Source: Helicobacter pylori (GTDB taxonomy: Bacteria; Campylobacterota; Campylobacteria; Campylobacterales; Helicobacteraceae). From it: 64,000 bases of DNA. The notes beneath the pieces are model-generated. The model searched no databases, was not told the origin of the DNA, and saw only the letters and a list, made by a program, of their open reading frames with translations. Made by a program: the position numbers and the translations under genes. The DNA is taken from contig NZ_QBAW01000001.1 of NCBI RefSeq assembly GCF_009689985.1, forward strand, positions 186,001-250,000, read 5' to 3'. Positions 1-8,378 of this stretch are shown here, piece by piece (the stretch's first letter is position 1; every line of letters begins with the position of its first letter).

Positions 1-648
1 TGGCTATCGCGCCCCATGGCTTTTATTGAATTTGTTTTAAGGCACATGGCAAATTCCTATCTTTTAGACGATCCTTTAGAAAAAGATAAGGCCCTTAAAG
101 AAATGTTAGGGTTTTTAAAAAACTTTTCCTTGCTTTTACAAAGCGAATACAAGCCCCTAATCGCTTCTCTTTTGCAAGTGCCTTTGCATGTTTTAGGGAT
201 TAGAGAGCGAGCCTCTTTTCAGCCTTTTTACCCCAAAACAGAAAAACCCAATCACGCTCAAAAGTTGGTTAATGCTCCTAGCACGCTCAGTTTGGAATTT
301 TTAGAAAAATTAGTGATCCGCTATCTTTTAGAAGACAGAAACTTGTTGGATTTGGCGGTGGGTTATATCCATAGTGGGGTATTCTTGCATAAAAAACAAG
401 AATTTGACGCTTTGTGTCAAGAAAAATTGGACGACCCTAAATTAGTTGCGTTATTATTAGATGCGAATTTACCCCTAAAAAAAGGGGGTTTTGAAAAGGA
501 ATTGCGTTTGTTGATTTTGCGCTATTTTGAGCGGCAACTCAAAGAAATCCCTAAAAGCTCGCTCCCTTTTAGCCAAAAAATGATCTTTTTAAAAAAGGCT
601 CGCCAAGCCATTATGAAATTAAAACAAGGAGAATTAGTCGCCATATGA
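1..648 (+). CDS. dnaG: DNA primase DnaG, C-terminal part (5' end outside window)
   Basis: The frame is open from base 1, so the gene starts upstream; 215 codons plus a TGA stop are present. Primase makes RNA primers at the replication fork. The visible part is the helical C-terminal region that follows the TOPRIM catalytic core and normally contacts the DnaB helicase; no catalytic motifs lie in this part. The assignment rests on the helical, Leu-rich character, the H. pylori-like gene order, and the ATGA overlap with the next gene at 645-648. The ATG at 16 is internal, not the true start. The lack of the catalytic core is due to the window edge, not a mutation. Confidence 0.8.
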   Translation, partial: WLSRPMAFIEFVLRHMANSYLLDDPLEKDKALKEMLGFLKNFSLLLQSEYKPLIASLLQVPLHVLGIRERASFQPFYPKTEKPNHAQKLVNAPSTLSLEFLEKLVIRYLLEDRNLLDLAVGYIHSGVFLHKKQEFDALCQEKLDDPKLVALLLDANLPLKKGGFEKELRLLILRYFERQLKEIPKSSLPFSQKMIFLKKARQAIMKLKQGELVAI

Positions 649-1697
649 AAACAATAAAAGCTTTAGCCTTATTTAGTGGGGGGTTGGATAGTTTGTTGTC
701 TATGAAATTGCTTATTGATCAAGGCATTGAGGTAACCGCTTTGCACTTTAATATAGGGTTTGGGGGGAATAAAGATAAAAGAGAGTATTTTGAAAACGCC
801 ACTGCGCAAATCGGGGCTAAGCTCTTGGTGTGCGATATTAGAGAGCAGTTTTTTAACGATGTGTTGTTCAAGCCCAAATACGGCTATGGGAAATATTTCA
901 ACCCTTGCATTGATTGCCATGCCAACATGTTTAGGAACGCTTTTTATAAAATGCTTGAATTGAACGCGGATTTTGTTTTGAGCGGAGAAGTGTTGGGGCA
1001 ACGCCCTAAATCCCAAAGGAAAGAAGCGCTCAATCAGGTGAGGAAATTAGTCAGAGAGGTGGGCGAAGAGGCGCGTTTTGATCCTATTTTAGACCGAACG
1101 CAAGCAAGCGGTGAGAAACCGCAATTTTTAGACGAGTTGCTTTTACGGCCCATGAGCGCGAAACTCTTAGAGCCTACTTTCATGGAAAAAAAGGGCTGGG
1201 TTGATAGAGAAAAACTTTTAGATGTGAGCGGTAGGGGGCGAAGCAGGCAATTGCAAATGATCAAAGATTACGGCTTGAAATATTATGAAAAGCCAGGTGG
1301 TGGGTGTTTGCTTACGGACATTCAAGTGAGTAATAAGATTAAGAATTTGAAAGAATACAGAGAAATGGTGTTTGAAGACAGCGTGATTGTCAAAAACGGG
1401 CGTTATTTTGTCTTACCCAATAACGCTCGTTTGGTGGTGGCAAGGAATGAAGAAGAAAACCATAAGCTAGACATTGAGCACCCCTTAATGGATAAGATTG
1501 AATTGCTAAGTTGTAAAGGCCCTTTGAGTTTAGTGGATAAAAACGCCAGCCAAGAAGATAAAGAATTGGCCGGCCGTATCGCTTTAGGCTATGCTAAGAC
1601 TTTAAAAAATCAAGCTTATCTCATTCAAATAGGGGATGAAAAGTGCGAGCTTTACCCTTTGGATAAAGAGAGTGCTAGAGAGTATTTGTTTGCTTGA
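645..1697 (+). CDS. PP-loop ATPase, ThiI/MnmA-like RNA thiolation family protein
   Basis: 350 residues. The PP-loop SGGLDS is at residues 11-16, the ATP-pyrophosphatase signature of tRNA sulfur-transfer enzymes. A CIDC pair (Cys88 and Cys91) sits where MnmA/TtcA-like proteins carry functional cysteines, followed by GEVLGQRPKSQ near 115. A PGGGCLLTD stretch near 217 begins a C-terminal extension of about 130 residues. The family is known from epsilonproteobacteria and is often annotated as tRNA 2-thiouridylase-like. The true MnmA is expected elsewhere in the genome, so the substrate is uncertain. It overlaps dnaG by four bases (ATGA), implying co-translation. The fold is clear; the exact modification is not. 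Confidence 0.75.
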   Translation: MKTIKALALFSGGLDSLLSMKLLIDQGIEVTALHFNIGFGGNKDKREYFENATAQIGAKLLVCDIREQFFNDVLFKPKYGYGKYFNPCIDCHANMFRNAFYKMLELNADFVLSGEVLGQRPKSQRKEALNQVRKLVREVGEEARFDPILDRTQASGEKPQFLDELLLRPMSAKLLEPTFMEKKGWVDREKLLDVSGRGRSRQLQMIKDYGLKYYEKPGGGCLLTDIQVSNKIKNLKEYREMVFEDSVIVKNGRYFVLPNNARLVVARNEEENHKLDIEHPLMDKIELLSCKGPLSLVDKNASQEDKELAGRIALGYAKTLKNQAYLIQIGDEKCELYPLDKESAREYLFA

Positions 1698-1736
1698 AAG
1701 GGAGTTTTTGAGAGTTTTAGGGATTTTCTTTTATGC

Positions 1737-1742
1737 TATAAT
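1737..1742 (+). promoter_or_regulatory. Extended -10 box (TATAAT) of the 1788 gene
   Basis: TATAAT preceded by TTATGC, about 45 bases before the ATG at 1788. This gives a short leader carrying the strong ribosome binding site AGGAGG at about 1778-1784. Confidence 0.6.
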
Positions 1743-1787
1743 GAAAAAAGCTCTAATCAGTGTTAGGCTGTTTTTTAGGAGGTTTGC

Positions 1788-2615
1788 ATGCAAGAGTTTT
1801 TAGGTTTTGGTGTGGTGGGGAATTTTGCAGGGCATTTGGAGCAAGCAGGAGAGAGTCATAGTTTTATTAACATGAAAAGCGAAGAAAAGGACGCCCCTAA
1901 GGGATTATTCCCTTTTTATATCCCATATGAGAATTGCTATTTGGGGCGTTGTTGCATTGATAACCATAAGATTATTTTGCCTAACGATCCAGATTTAAGG
2001 GTGCAAGCAGAGCCAGAAATCGCTTTAGAATGCGATGTTAAATACGATGAGAAACATTTTGTTACCAAGCTTGTGCCTAATTTTTTCATGGCGTTTAATG
2101 ACGCTTCTGTGCGTAATTTAGACGCCACAAAACTCTCCCAAAAAAAGAATTTTTCACCAGCTTCTAAAGGTATAGGGCAGAAATTGCCCATTGACAGGTT
2201 TGCTTATGGGGGGGTGTGTAACAATTTTTCTATCGCGTCTTTTTTGAAATACAATAATGTTTGGCACATTTATGGGGAAAACAGCAAATTGCTCAAATAC
2301 GAGTTTTTCTACCAGAAACTGCTAGATTGGATCAAAGATAGGCTCAATTACCAACAAGATGGCGATTCTTTAGAAGCTCTAAGGCCGTTTTTAGAGCGCC
2401 ATAATTTCCCCACTAAAATGATTTTTGCGATAGGGGCTACCCCTTATATGCCCTTTGCGCAAGAGCATTTTTTGCAAAAAGGCGATGAGGTGGCGATTGT
2501 TGCTTACAACCATTTGCAATATAGTTTTGAAAAGATTCAAAATCTCTTAGAAGAAGACGCCCTACAAACCAAAGAACACGCTAATCTTTCTTATGTCTAT
2601 CAAATCGTAGAATAG
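1788..2615 (+). CDS. Conserved hypothetical protein (DUF5718-like)
   Basis: 275 residues with an excellent AGGAGG ribosome binding site and its own TATAAT promoter. I see no signal peptide, membrane span or classical nucleotide-binding motif. The N-terminus (FLGFGVVGNFAGHLEQAGE) and the acidic, cysteine-containing centre match a conserved protein present in most Helicobacter genomes at this position. The recurring GVVGNF/EPEIALECDVKYD pattern has some flavour of fumarylacetoacetase-like folds, but I cannot support an activity. It is a single-gene unit between the PP-loop gene and comB2. Confidence 0.7.
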   Translation: MQEFLGFGVVGNFAGHLEQAGESHSFINMKSEEKDAPKGLFPFYIPYENCYLGRCCIDNHKIILPNDPDLRVQAEPEIALECDVKYDEKHFVTKLVPNFFMAFNDASVRNLDATKLSQKKNFSPASKGIGQKLPIDRFAYGGVCNNFSIASFLKYNNVWHIYGENSKLLKYEFFYQKLLDWIKDRLNYQQDGDSLEALRPFLERHNFPTKMIFAIGATPYMPFAQEHFLQKGDEVAIVAYNHLQYSFEKIQNLLEEDALQTKEHANLSYVYQIVE

Positions 2616-2759
2616 TAAGGCTTTTACCTCTTTAACTTTGCTTTTTTACCCTTTTAAAGATAAAAGCCACCCTTTTTGACCCCTTTTAGGGAGTTTTAAT
2701 GGTTTTTTTGAGATAATAAAGCCGTATAAAGTTAATTAAAATTAAACAAAAGGGTTTTG

Positions 2760-3041
2760 ATGTCCGCTCATTTTTTAAAAATCATTTTTTTAGTAGGCAT
2801 GTGCGTTTCAAGTTTGTTCGCTGAAGGATTAGAAGGGTTTTTTAATGCCCTAGAAGCCCAGCTCAAAAGCCCCATCGCTAAGGGGATTTTAATGGTGATT
2901 TTCATAGGGATCGCTATTTATGTGTGGAGGAATTTAGACCGGTGGAAAGAGATTTTATTCACGATCCTTGGCGTGGTGTTTGGGATTTTTTTATTCTTTA
3001 AAGCCCCGAGTTTGGCGAATTGGTTTATGGGAGTTTTTTAA
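2760..3041 (+). CDS. comB2: ComB2, VirB2-like pilin of the competence type IV system
   Basis: 93 residues from the ATG at 2760. A TTG three bases earlier is also open, but the ATG is best spaced from AAAAGGG. The N-terminal hydrophobic signal segment ends near FAEGLEG, followed by two further hydrophobic helices (about 38-55 and 63-90). This is the VirB2/TrbC pilin layout. In H. pylori this small protein is the inner-membrane or pilus subunit of the ComB DNA-uptake apparatus. Its TAA stop overlaps the ATG of comB3 (TAATG at 3039-3043). The three genes comB2-comB3-comB4 form a tight operon. Confidence 0.8.
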   Translation: MSAHFLKIIFLVGMCVSSLFAEGLEGFFNALEAQLKSPIAKGILMVIFIGIAIYVWRNLDRWKEILFTILGVVFGIFLFFKAPSLANWFMGVF

Positions 3042-3304
3042 TGATTATCCTCTCAGCGAGCGTGAAGAATTTGCGTGAAATTTCGGTTAAAGAAAAATTT
3101 TTATGGCTGAACGCTAAATCTTATTTGATTTCTGTTTTTGTGCCTTTTGTTTTGCTCCCTTGGATTGATTTATTGAGCGCTTTTTTATTGTATTTAGGGT
3201 TTTTAGCGCTCTTTAGCGTGTTGGAATTTTTTGATGAAGACATTGCAGATATTATTGTGGCTAAAAGCAAAATAAAGACTAAAACCAAATCTTATAGAGC
3301 GTAG
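3041..3304 (+). CDS. comB3: ComB3, VirB3-like inner-membrane protein
   Basis: 87 residues starting at the ATG at 3041, overlapping the comB2 stop. Starts further upstream in this frame would overlap comB2 more. A short basic N-terminus is followed by a hydrophobic hairpin (about residues 27-65) and a charged Lys/Thr-rich tail. This is the standard VirB3/TrbD organisation, and the protein always sits between the VirB2 pilin and the VirB4 ATPase, as here. VirB3 proteins anchor VirB4 to the inner membrane. comB4 follows one base after the stop. Confidence 0.8.
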   Translation: MIILSASVKNLREISVKEKFLWLNAKSYLISVFVPFVLLPWIDLLSAFLLYLGFLALFSVLEFFDEDIADIIVAKSKIKTKTKSYRA

Positions 3305-3305
3305 G

Positions 3306-5669
3306 ATGTTAGAAAAGCTTTTAGGCGCTATCAAACAAAAAGTTTCAAACTATTTTTTAGGGGTTTTGCCTAAAAGCTATTCTATGAGCGAAGAAAACAA
3401 TATTTTAGGCTTGTATGATGAGCATTTTTTACTCACTAAAAACGAAAACCTAGTGGGTATCCTCCGTTTAGAGGGGGTGAGTTACACCCATTTAAGCACA
3501 GAGCAATTGCAAGATCTTTTCACTGAGCGCCAAATGGCGTTGGATTCTTTAGAAAAAGTCGTGGCGCGCCTGGTGGTTAAAAGGCGTAAAATTGATCACC
3601 AACAAAGCATTCAATCTGATTCTCAATACTTGCAAGCGATTTTGAATCAATTTGAAAATAAAGAAGTGTATGAGAATCAGTATTTTTTAGTTTTAGAAAG
3701 CACGCACTCTTTACAAGGTGTTTTAGAGCATAAGAAAAAATCTCTCATGCATGCCAATAGGGAAAATTTTAAGGATATTCTCTCTTATAAAGCGCATTTT
3801 TTACAAGAAACTTTAAAAAGCCTAGAAATCCAGCTCAAAAATTATGCCCCCAAATTCTTAAGCTCTAAAGAGGTTTTGAATTTTTATGCAGAATACATTA
3901 ACGGGTTTGATCTCCCTTTAAAACCCCTAGTAGGGGGGTATTTGAGCGACAGCTATATCGCTAGTTCCATCACTTTTGAAAAAGATTATTTCATTCAAGA
4001 AAGCTTTAACCAAAAAACCTACAACCGCTTGATTGGCATAAAAGCTTATGAGAGCGAACGCATCACCTCCATAGCGGTGGGAGCACTTTTATACCAAGAA
4101 ACACCTTTAGATATTATCTTTTCCATAGAGCCTATGAGCGTGCATAAAACGCTGAGTTTTTTAAAAGAGAGGGCCAAGTTTAGCATGTCCAATCTCGTTA
4201 AAAACGAGCTTTTAGAATACCAAGAATTAGTCAAAACCAAACGCCTATCCATGCAAAAATTCGCCCTAAACATTCTTATCAAAGCCCCTAGTTTAGAGGA
4301 TTTAGACACTCAAACCAGCTTAATTTTAGGGCTTTTATTTAAAGAAAACTTAGTGGGCGTTATAGAAACTTTTGGCTTGAAAGGGGGGTATTTTTCCTTT
4401 TTCCCTGAACGCATCCATTTAAACCACCGCTTGCGTTTTTTAACTTCTAAAGCCCTAGCGTGTTTGATGGTGTTTGAAAGGCAAAATTTAGGCTTTAAGG
4501 CTAATTCATGGGGGAATAGCCCTTTGAGCGTGTTTAAAAATTTGGATTATTCCCCTTTTCTATTCAATTTCCACAACCAAGAAGTGAGCCACAACAACGC
4601 TAAAGAAGTCGCTAGAGTGAATGGGCATACTTTAATCATAGGGGCTACCGGAAGCGGTAAAAGCACGCTGATTAGCTTTTTAATGATGAGCGCTTTGAAA
4701 TACCAAAACATGCACCTTTTAGCCTTTGACAGGATGCAAGGGCTGTATTCTTTCACCGAATTTTTTAAAGGGCATTACCATGACGGCCAATCTTTTAGCA
4801 TCAACCCCTTTTGTTTAGAGCCTAATTTACAGAATCTAGAATTTTTGCAATCCTTTTTTTTGAGCATGTTTGATCTTGCCCCTTCAAAGGATAAAGAAGC
4901 CTTGGAAGACATGAATGCGGTTTCTGGAGCGATTAAGAGCCTTTATGAGACCTTATACCCTAAAGCCTTTAGTTTGCTAGACTTTAAAGAAACGCTTAAA
5001 AGAACCTCATCTAACCAATTGGGCTTGAGTTTGGAGCCGTATTTGAATAACCCCCTTTTTAACGCTTTGAATGATGCGTTCAATTCCAACGCTTTTTTAA
5101 ATGTAATCAACTTAGACGCTATCACCCAAAACCCTAAAGACTTAGGGCTTTTAGCCTATTATTTGTTTTATAAAATCTTAGAAGAATCCAGGAAAAACGA
5201 CAGCGGTTTTTTGGTTTTTTTAGACGAGTTTAAATCCTATGTGGAAAACGATTTGTTGAACACTAAAATCAACGCTTTAATCACGCAAGCCAGAAAAGCT
5301 AATGGCGTGGTGGTGTTGGCCTTGCAAGATATTTACCAGTTAAGCGGGGTTAAAAACGCCCATAGTTTTTTAAGCAACATGGGGACTCTCATTTTGTATC
5401 CGCAAAAAAACGCTAGGGAGTTGAAACACAATTTCAATGTGCCTTTGAGCGAGACTGAAATTTCTTTTTTAGAAAACACCCCTTTGTATGCCAGGCAGGT
5501 TTTAGTCAAAAATCTGGGTAACGGGAGTTCCAACATGATTGATGTGAGTTTGGAGGGCTTGGGGCGTTATTTGAAAATCTTTAATTCGGATTCTAGTCAT
5601 GTGAATAAAGTGAAAGCGTTACAAAAAGACTACCCTACAGAGTGGCGTGAAAAACTTTTGAAGAGCTAG
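3306..5669 (+). CDS. comB4: ComB4, VirB4-family ATPase of the DNA-uptake system
   Basis: 787 residues, the usual VirB4/TrbE length. The N-terminal third is the CagE/TrbE/VirB domain. The Walker A GATGSGKST is near residue 446, and the Walker B LVFLDEF is near 636. The motif ALQDIYQLSG follows at about 670, as in the C-terminal VirB4 motor domain. It powers assembly or transport through the ComB machine, which imports DNA during natural transformation. It is the last gene of comB2-3-4; the partner genes comB6 to comB10 lie at 25.4-29.4 kb. Frame and motifs are intact. Confidence 0.9.
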   Translation: MLEKLLGAIKQKVSNYFLGVLPKSYSMSEENNILGLYDEHFLLTKNENLVGILRLEGVSYTHLSTEQLQDLFTERQMALDSLEKVVARLVVKRRKIDHQQSIQSDSQYLQAILNQFENKEVYENQYFLVLESTHSLQGVLEHKKKSLMHANRENFKDILSYKAHFLQETLKSLEIQLKNYAPKFLSSKEVLNFYAEYINGFDLPLKPLVGGYLSDSYIASSITFEKDYFIQESFNQKTYNRLIGIKAYESERITSIAVGALLYQETPLDIIFSIEPMSVHKTLSFLKERAKFSMSNLVKNELLEYQELVKTKRLSMQKFALNILIKAPSLEDLDTQTSLILGLLFKENLVGVIETFGLKGGYFSFFPERIHLNHRLRFLTSKALACLMVFERQNLGFKANSWGNSPLSVFKNLDYSPFLFNFHNQEVSHNNAKEVARVNGHTLIIGATGSGKSTLISFLMMSALKYQNMHLLAFDRMQGLYSFTEFFKGHYHDGQSFSINPFCLEPNLQNLEFLQSFFLSMFDLAPSKDKEALEDMNAVSGAIKSLYETLYPKAFSLLDFKETLKRTSSNQLGLSLEPYLNNPLFNALNDAFNSNAFLNVINLDAITQNPKDLGLLAYYLFYKILEESRKNDSGFLVFLDEFKSYVENDLLNTKINALITQARKANGVVVLALQDIYQLSGVKNAHSFLSNMGTLILYPQKNARELKHNFNVPLSETEISFLENTPLYARQVLVKNLGNGSSNMIDVSLEGLGRYLKIFNSDSSHVNKVKALQKDYPTEWREKLLKS

Positions 5670-5689
5670 TTTAAAAAAGTTAATATCAT

Positions 5690-5807
5690 TTTGAAACACT
5701 CCTATTCAGATGGCTAAGGCACACAAGAAATTAGGGGACTCTGCTGTATTCCTACCCTGAAGCGTTACCCTAAAGTCCTATTGCATAGGTCTAAATAAGA
5801 GCTTGGG
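5690..5807 (-). ncRNA. ffs: Small signal recognition particle RNA (4.5S type)
   Basis: Read on the minus strand, bases 5760-5741 carry the SRP domain IV core: CAGG, a three-pair stem GUA/UAC closed by a GGAA tetraloop, then AGCAG. This has the same arrangement as the E. coli 4.5S apical loop. The stem continues as CU/AG and then UUAGGG/CCCUAA. A TAAAAT -10 box lies upstream on the minus strand near 5818, and a T-run on that strand at about 5671-5676 can end transcription. The core is certain by eye; both RNA ends are estimates. The RNA is convergent with comB4 and divergent from the lipoprotein gene. Confidence 0.8.
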
Positions 5808-5850
5808 GATCATTTTAACCATAGAAAGCTTATGTTTTCATTAAAAATGT

Positions 5851-5856
5851 TATGAT
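5851..5856 (+). promoter_or_regulatory. Probable -10 box (TATGAT) of the lipoprotein gene at 5905
   Basis: TATGAT about 50 bases before the TTG start at 5905. It is back to back with the SRP RNA promoter, so this short region serves two divergent transcripts. Confidence 0.4.
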
Positions 5857-5904
5857 ACGCTCAAATTAGTCAAGCAAACAAGCAAAAAAATTAAAAGGGT
5901 TAGA

Positions 5905-7314
5905 TTGAAAATATTCGTTCTGTTGATGTCGGTAATTTTAGGAATATCATTAACAGGTTGCATAGGCTATCGTATGGACTTAGAACATTTTAACACGCTC
6001 TATTATGAAGAAAGCCCTAAACAAGCTTATGAATATTCTAAACAATTCACTAAGAAAAAAAAGAACGCTCTTTTATGGGACTTGCAAAACGGCTTGAGCG
6101 CTTTATACGCCAGAGATTACCAGACTTCTTTAGGGGTATTAGATCAAGCCGAGCAACGCTTTGATAAAACCCAAAGCGCTTTCACAAGAGGGGCTGGTTA
6201 TGTGGGCGCTACCATGATTAATGATAATGTGCGCGCTTATGGGGGGAATATTTATGAGGGCGTTTTAATCAATTATTACAAAGCGATAGACTACATGCTT
6301 TTAAACGATAGCACGAAAGCTAGGGTGCAATTCAACCGTGCGAATGAACGCCAACGCAGGGCTAAAGAATTTTATTATGAGGAAGTTCAAAAAGCCATTA
6401 AAGAGATCGATTCTAGCAAAAAGCACAATATCAATATGGAACGCTCTAGGGTAGAAGTGAGCGAGATTTTAAACAACACCTATTCTAATTTAGACAAATA
6501 CGAAGCTTATCAAGGCTTGCTTAACCCAGCGGTTTCGTATCTTTCAGGGTTGTTTTACGCTTTAAATGGGGATAAGAATAAGGGGTTAGGCTATCTTAAT
6601 GAAGCCTATGGGATCAGTCAAAGCCCTTTCGTGGCTCAAGACTTGGTTTTTTTCAAAAACCCTAACAGGAGCCATTTCACTTGGATCATCATTGAAGATG
6701 GTAAAGAGCCGCAAAAAAGCGAATTTAAAATTGATGTGCCTATTTTTATGATTGATTCGGTTTATAATGTGAGTATAGCCTTGCCCAAGCTAGAAAAAGG
6801 GGAAGCGTTTTATCAAAATTTCACTCTCAAAGATGGAGAAAAAGTAACGCCCTTTGACACTTTAGCCTCAATAGATGCGGTGGTCGCTAGCGAATTTAGG
6901 AAGCAATTGCCCTATATTATCACTAGAGCCATTCTATCGGCTACTTTTAAGGTGGGCATGCAAGCGGTAGCGAACTATTATTTGGGGTTTGTTGGAGGGC
7001 TAGTAACTTCGTTGTATTCGGGTGTGAGCACCTTTGCAGACACCAGAAACACGAGCATTTTTGCCCATAAAATCTATCTTATGCGTATCAAAAACAAAGC
7101 TTTTGAAAATTATGAAGTTCGAGCTGATTCTATTGACGCTTTTTCGTTTTCCTTAAAGCCTTGTAAAAGATCGCTTGAAAACCCTAAAGTCATTGACGCT
7201 AGGGAATTGCTTTCTGGGTTTGTAACAGCCCCACAAATCTTTTGCTCTAACCGCCATAATATTTTATACATCCGCAGTTTTAAAAACGGGTTTGTTTTGA
7301 GTCATTTAAAATGA
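5905..7314 (+). CDS. Putative outer-membrane or periplasmic lipoprotein, unknown function
   Basis: 469 residues from a TTG start at 5905, with AAAAGGG eight bases upstream; no ATG competes. The N-terminus has a basic residue, a hydrophobic core and a lipobox ending LTGC (Cys19), so a lipidated mature protein is expected. The middle part is helical and TPR-like, with KQAYEYSKQFTKKKKNALLWDL and repeats of AxxxY/A spacing. A hydrophobic stretch near 345-365 is Gly/Ala-rich. Similar proteins in other Proteobacteria are called COG3014-like, without a biochemical role. It lies between the SRP RNA and cheV1 and has its own promoter. Confidence 0.7.
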   Translation: MKIFVLLMSVILGISLTGCIGYRMDLEHFNTLYYEESPKQAYEYSKQFTKKKKNALLWDLQNGLSALYARDYQTSLGVLDQAEQRFDKTQSAFTRGAGYVGATMINDNVRAYGGNIYEGVLINYYKAIDYMLLNDSTKARVQFNRANERQRRAKEFYYEEVQKAIKEIDSSKKHNINMERSRVEVSEILNNTYSNLDKYEAYQGLLNPAVSYLSGLFYALNGDKNKGLGYLNEAYGISQSPFVAQDLVFFKNPNRSHFTWIIIEDGKEPQKSEFKIDVPIFMIDSVYNVSIALPKLEKGEAFYQNFTLKDGEKVTPFDTLASIDAVVASEFRKQLPYIITRAILSATFKVGMQAVANYYLGFVGGLVTSLYSGVSTFADTRNTSIFAHKIYLMRIKNKAFENYEVRADSIDAFSFSLKPCKRSLENPKVIDARELLSGFVTAPQIFCSNRHNILYIRSFKNGFVLSHLK

Positions 7315-7369
7315 TTCCAAAACCCCAAAGATAGTTTTTAAGTGTCGTTGGCATTAAACACAAACACGA

Positions 7370-7375
7370 TATAAT
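7370..7375 (+). promoter_or_regulatory. -10 box (TATAAT) of cheV1
   Basis: TATAAT 37 bases before the cheV1 ATG. AAGGGGAAG at about 7401-7409 is the ribosome binding site. Confidence 0.55.
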
Positions 7376-7412
7376 TATAAAACGATACGAAAACCTAAAT
7401 TAAGGGGAAGTC

Positions 7413-8378
7413 ATGGCTGATAGTTTAGCGGGCATTGATCAAGTTACGAGTTTGCATAAAAATAACGAGTTGCAATTGTTGTGTTTCAGGCTGGGTAAAA
7501 ACAAGGATTTGTATGCGGTCAATGTCTTTAAGATCCGTGAAGTGGTGAAATACCATGGCAATCTCACCATCATCAGCCACGAAAACAATTCGCTCGTTGA
7601 GGGGCTAATCATTATAAGAGAGCTCACCATTCCCTTGATTGATATGAAAAAATGGTTTTATTATGACAGCCAGAACAAAAGCAAGGATTTACGCCCTTAC
7701 AGGATAGAAAAAGAAAAAGGCGAAGACGATATTGTTATGATTTGTGAGTTTTCTCGCTGGACCATAGGGGTTAGGATCTATGAAGCGGATAGGATTTTGA
7801 GCAAGAAATGGACTGAAATGGAGCAAAGCACTGGGCTAGGGGGATCTGCTGGGAATAACAAACTCGTGAGCCGCACGCGCTATTTTGACGGGCGCTTGGT
7901 GCAAGTGGTGGATATTGAAAAAATGCTTATAGATGTGTTCCCTTGGATTGAAGATGAAAAACACAGCGATTTAGAGACGCTCTCTAAAATCCATTCTAAC
8001 CAATGCGTTTTGCTCGCTGATGACTCCCCAAGCGTTTTAAAAACCATGCAAATGATTTTAGACAAGCTAGGCGTCAAGCATATAGATTTTATCAATGGTA
8101 AAACCTTATTAGAGCATTTATTCAACCCCACAACCGATGTGAGCAACATTGGTCTTATCATTACCGATTTAGAAATGCCAGAAGCGAGCGGTTTTGAAGT
8201 GATCAAACAGGTTAAAAACAATCCTTTAACTTCAAAAATCCCTATCGTGGTCAATTCTTCTATGAGCGGGAGCTCTAATGAAGACATGGCCAGGAGTTTA
8301 AAGGCCGATGATTTCATCTCCAAATCTAACCCCAAAGACATACAGCGAGTGGTTAAGCAATTTTTGGAATCAGCATGA
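7413..8378 (+). CDS. cheV1: CheV1 chemotaxis coupling protein (CheW plus receiver)
   Basis: 321 residues. The N-terminal 170 or so are a CheW domain (YAVNVFKIREVV, VEGLIIIRELTIPLIDMKKW). The C-terminal 120 are a CheY-like receiver: acidic pair in LLADDSP near 205, phospho-acceptor Asp in LIITDLEMPEASGF near 250, and conserved Lys in DDFISKSNP near 302. CheV proteins couple chemoreceptors to the CheA kinase and are phosphorylated. H. pylori has three, and this position matches CheV1. Its stop overlaps the start of nspC (ATGA), so the two are co-transcribed although functionally unrelated. Confidence 0.9.
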   Translation: MADSLAGIDQVTSLHKNNELQLLCFRLGKNKDLYAVNVFKIREVVKYHGNLTIISHENNSLVEGLIIIRELTIPLIDMKKWFYYDSQNKSKDLRPYRIEKEKGEDDIVMICEFSRWTIGVRIYEADRILSKKWTEMEQSTGLGGSAGNNKLVSRTRYFDGRLVQVVDIEKMLIDVFPWIEDEKHSDLETLSKIHSNQCVLLADDSPSVLKTMQMILDKLGVKHIDFINGKTLLEHLFNPTTDVSNIGLIITDLEMPEASGFEVIKQVKNNPLTSKIPIVVNSSMSGSSNEDMARSLKADDFISKSNPKDIQRVVKQFLESA

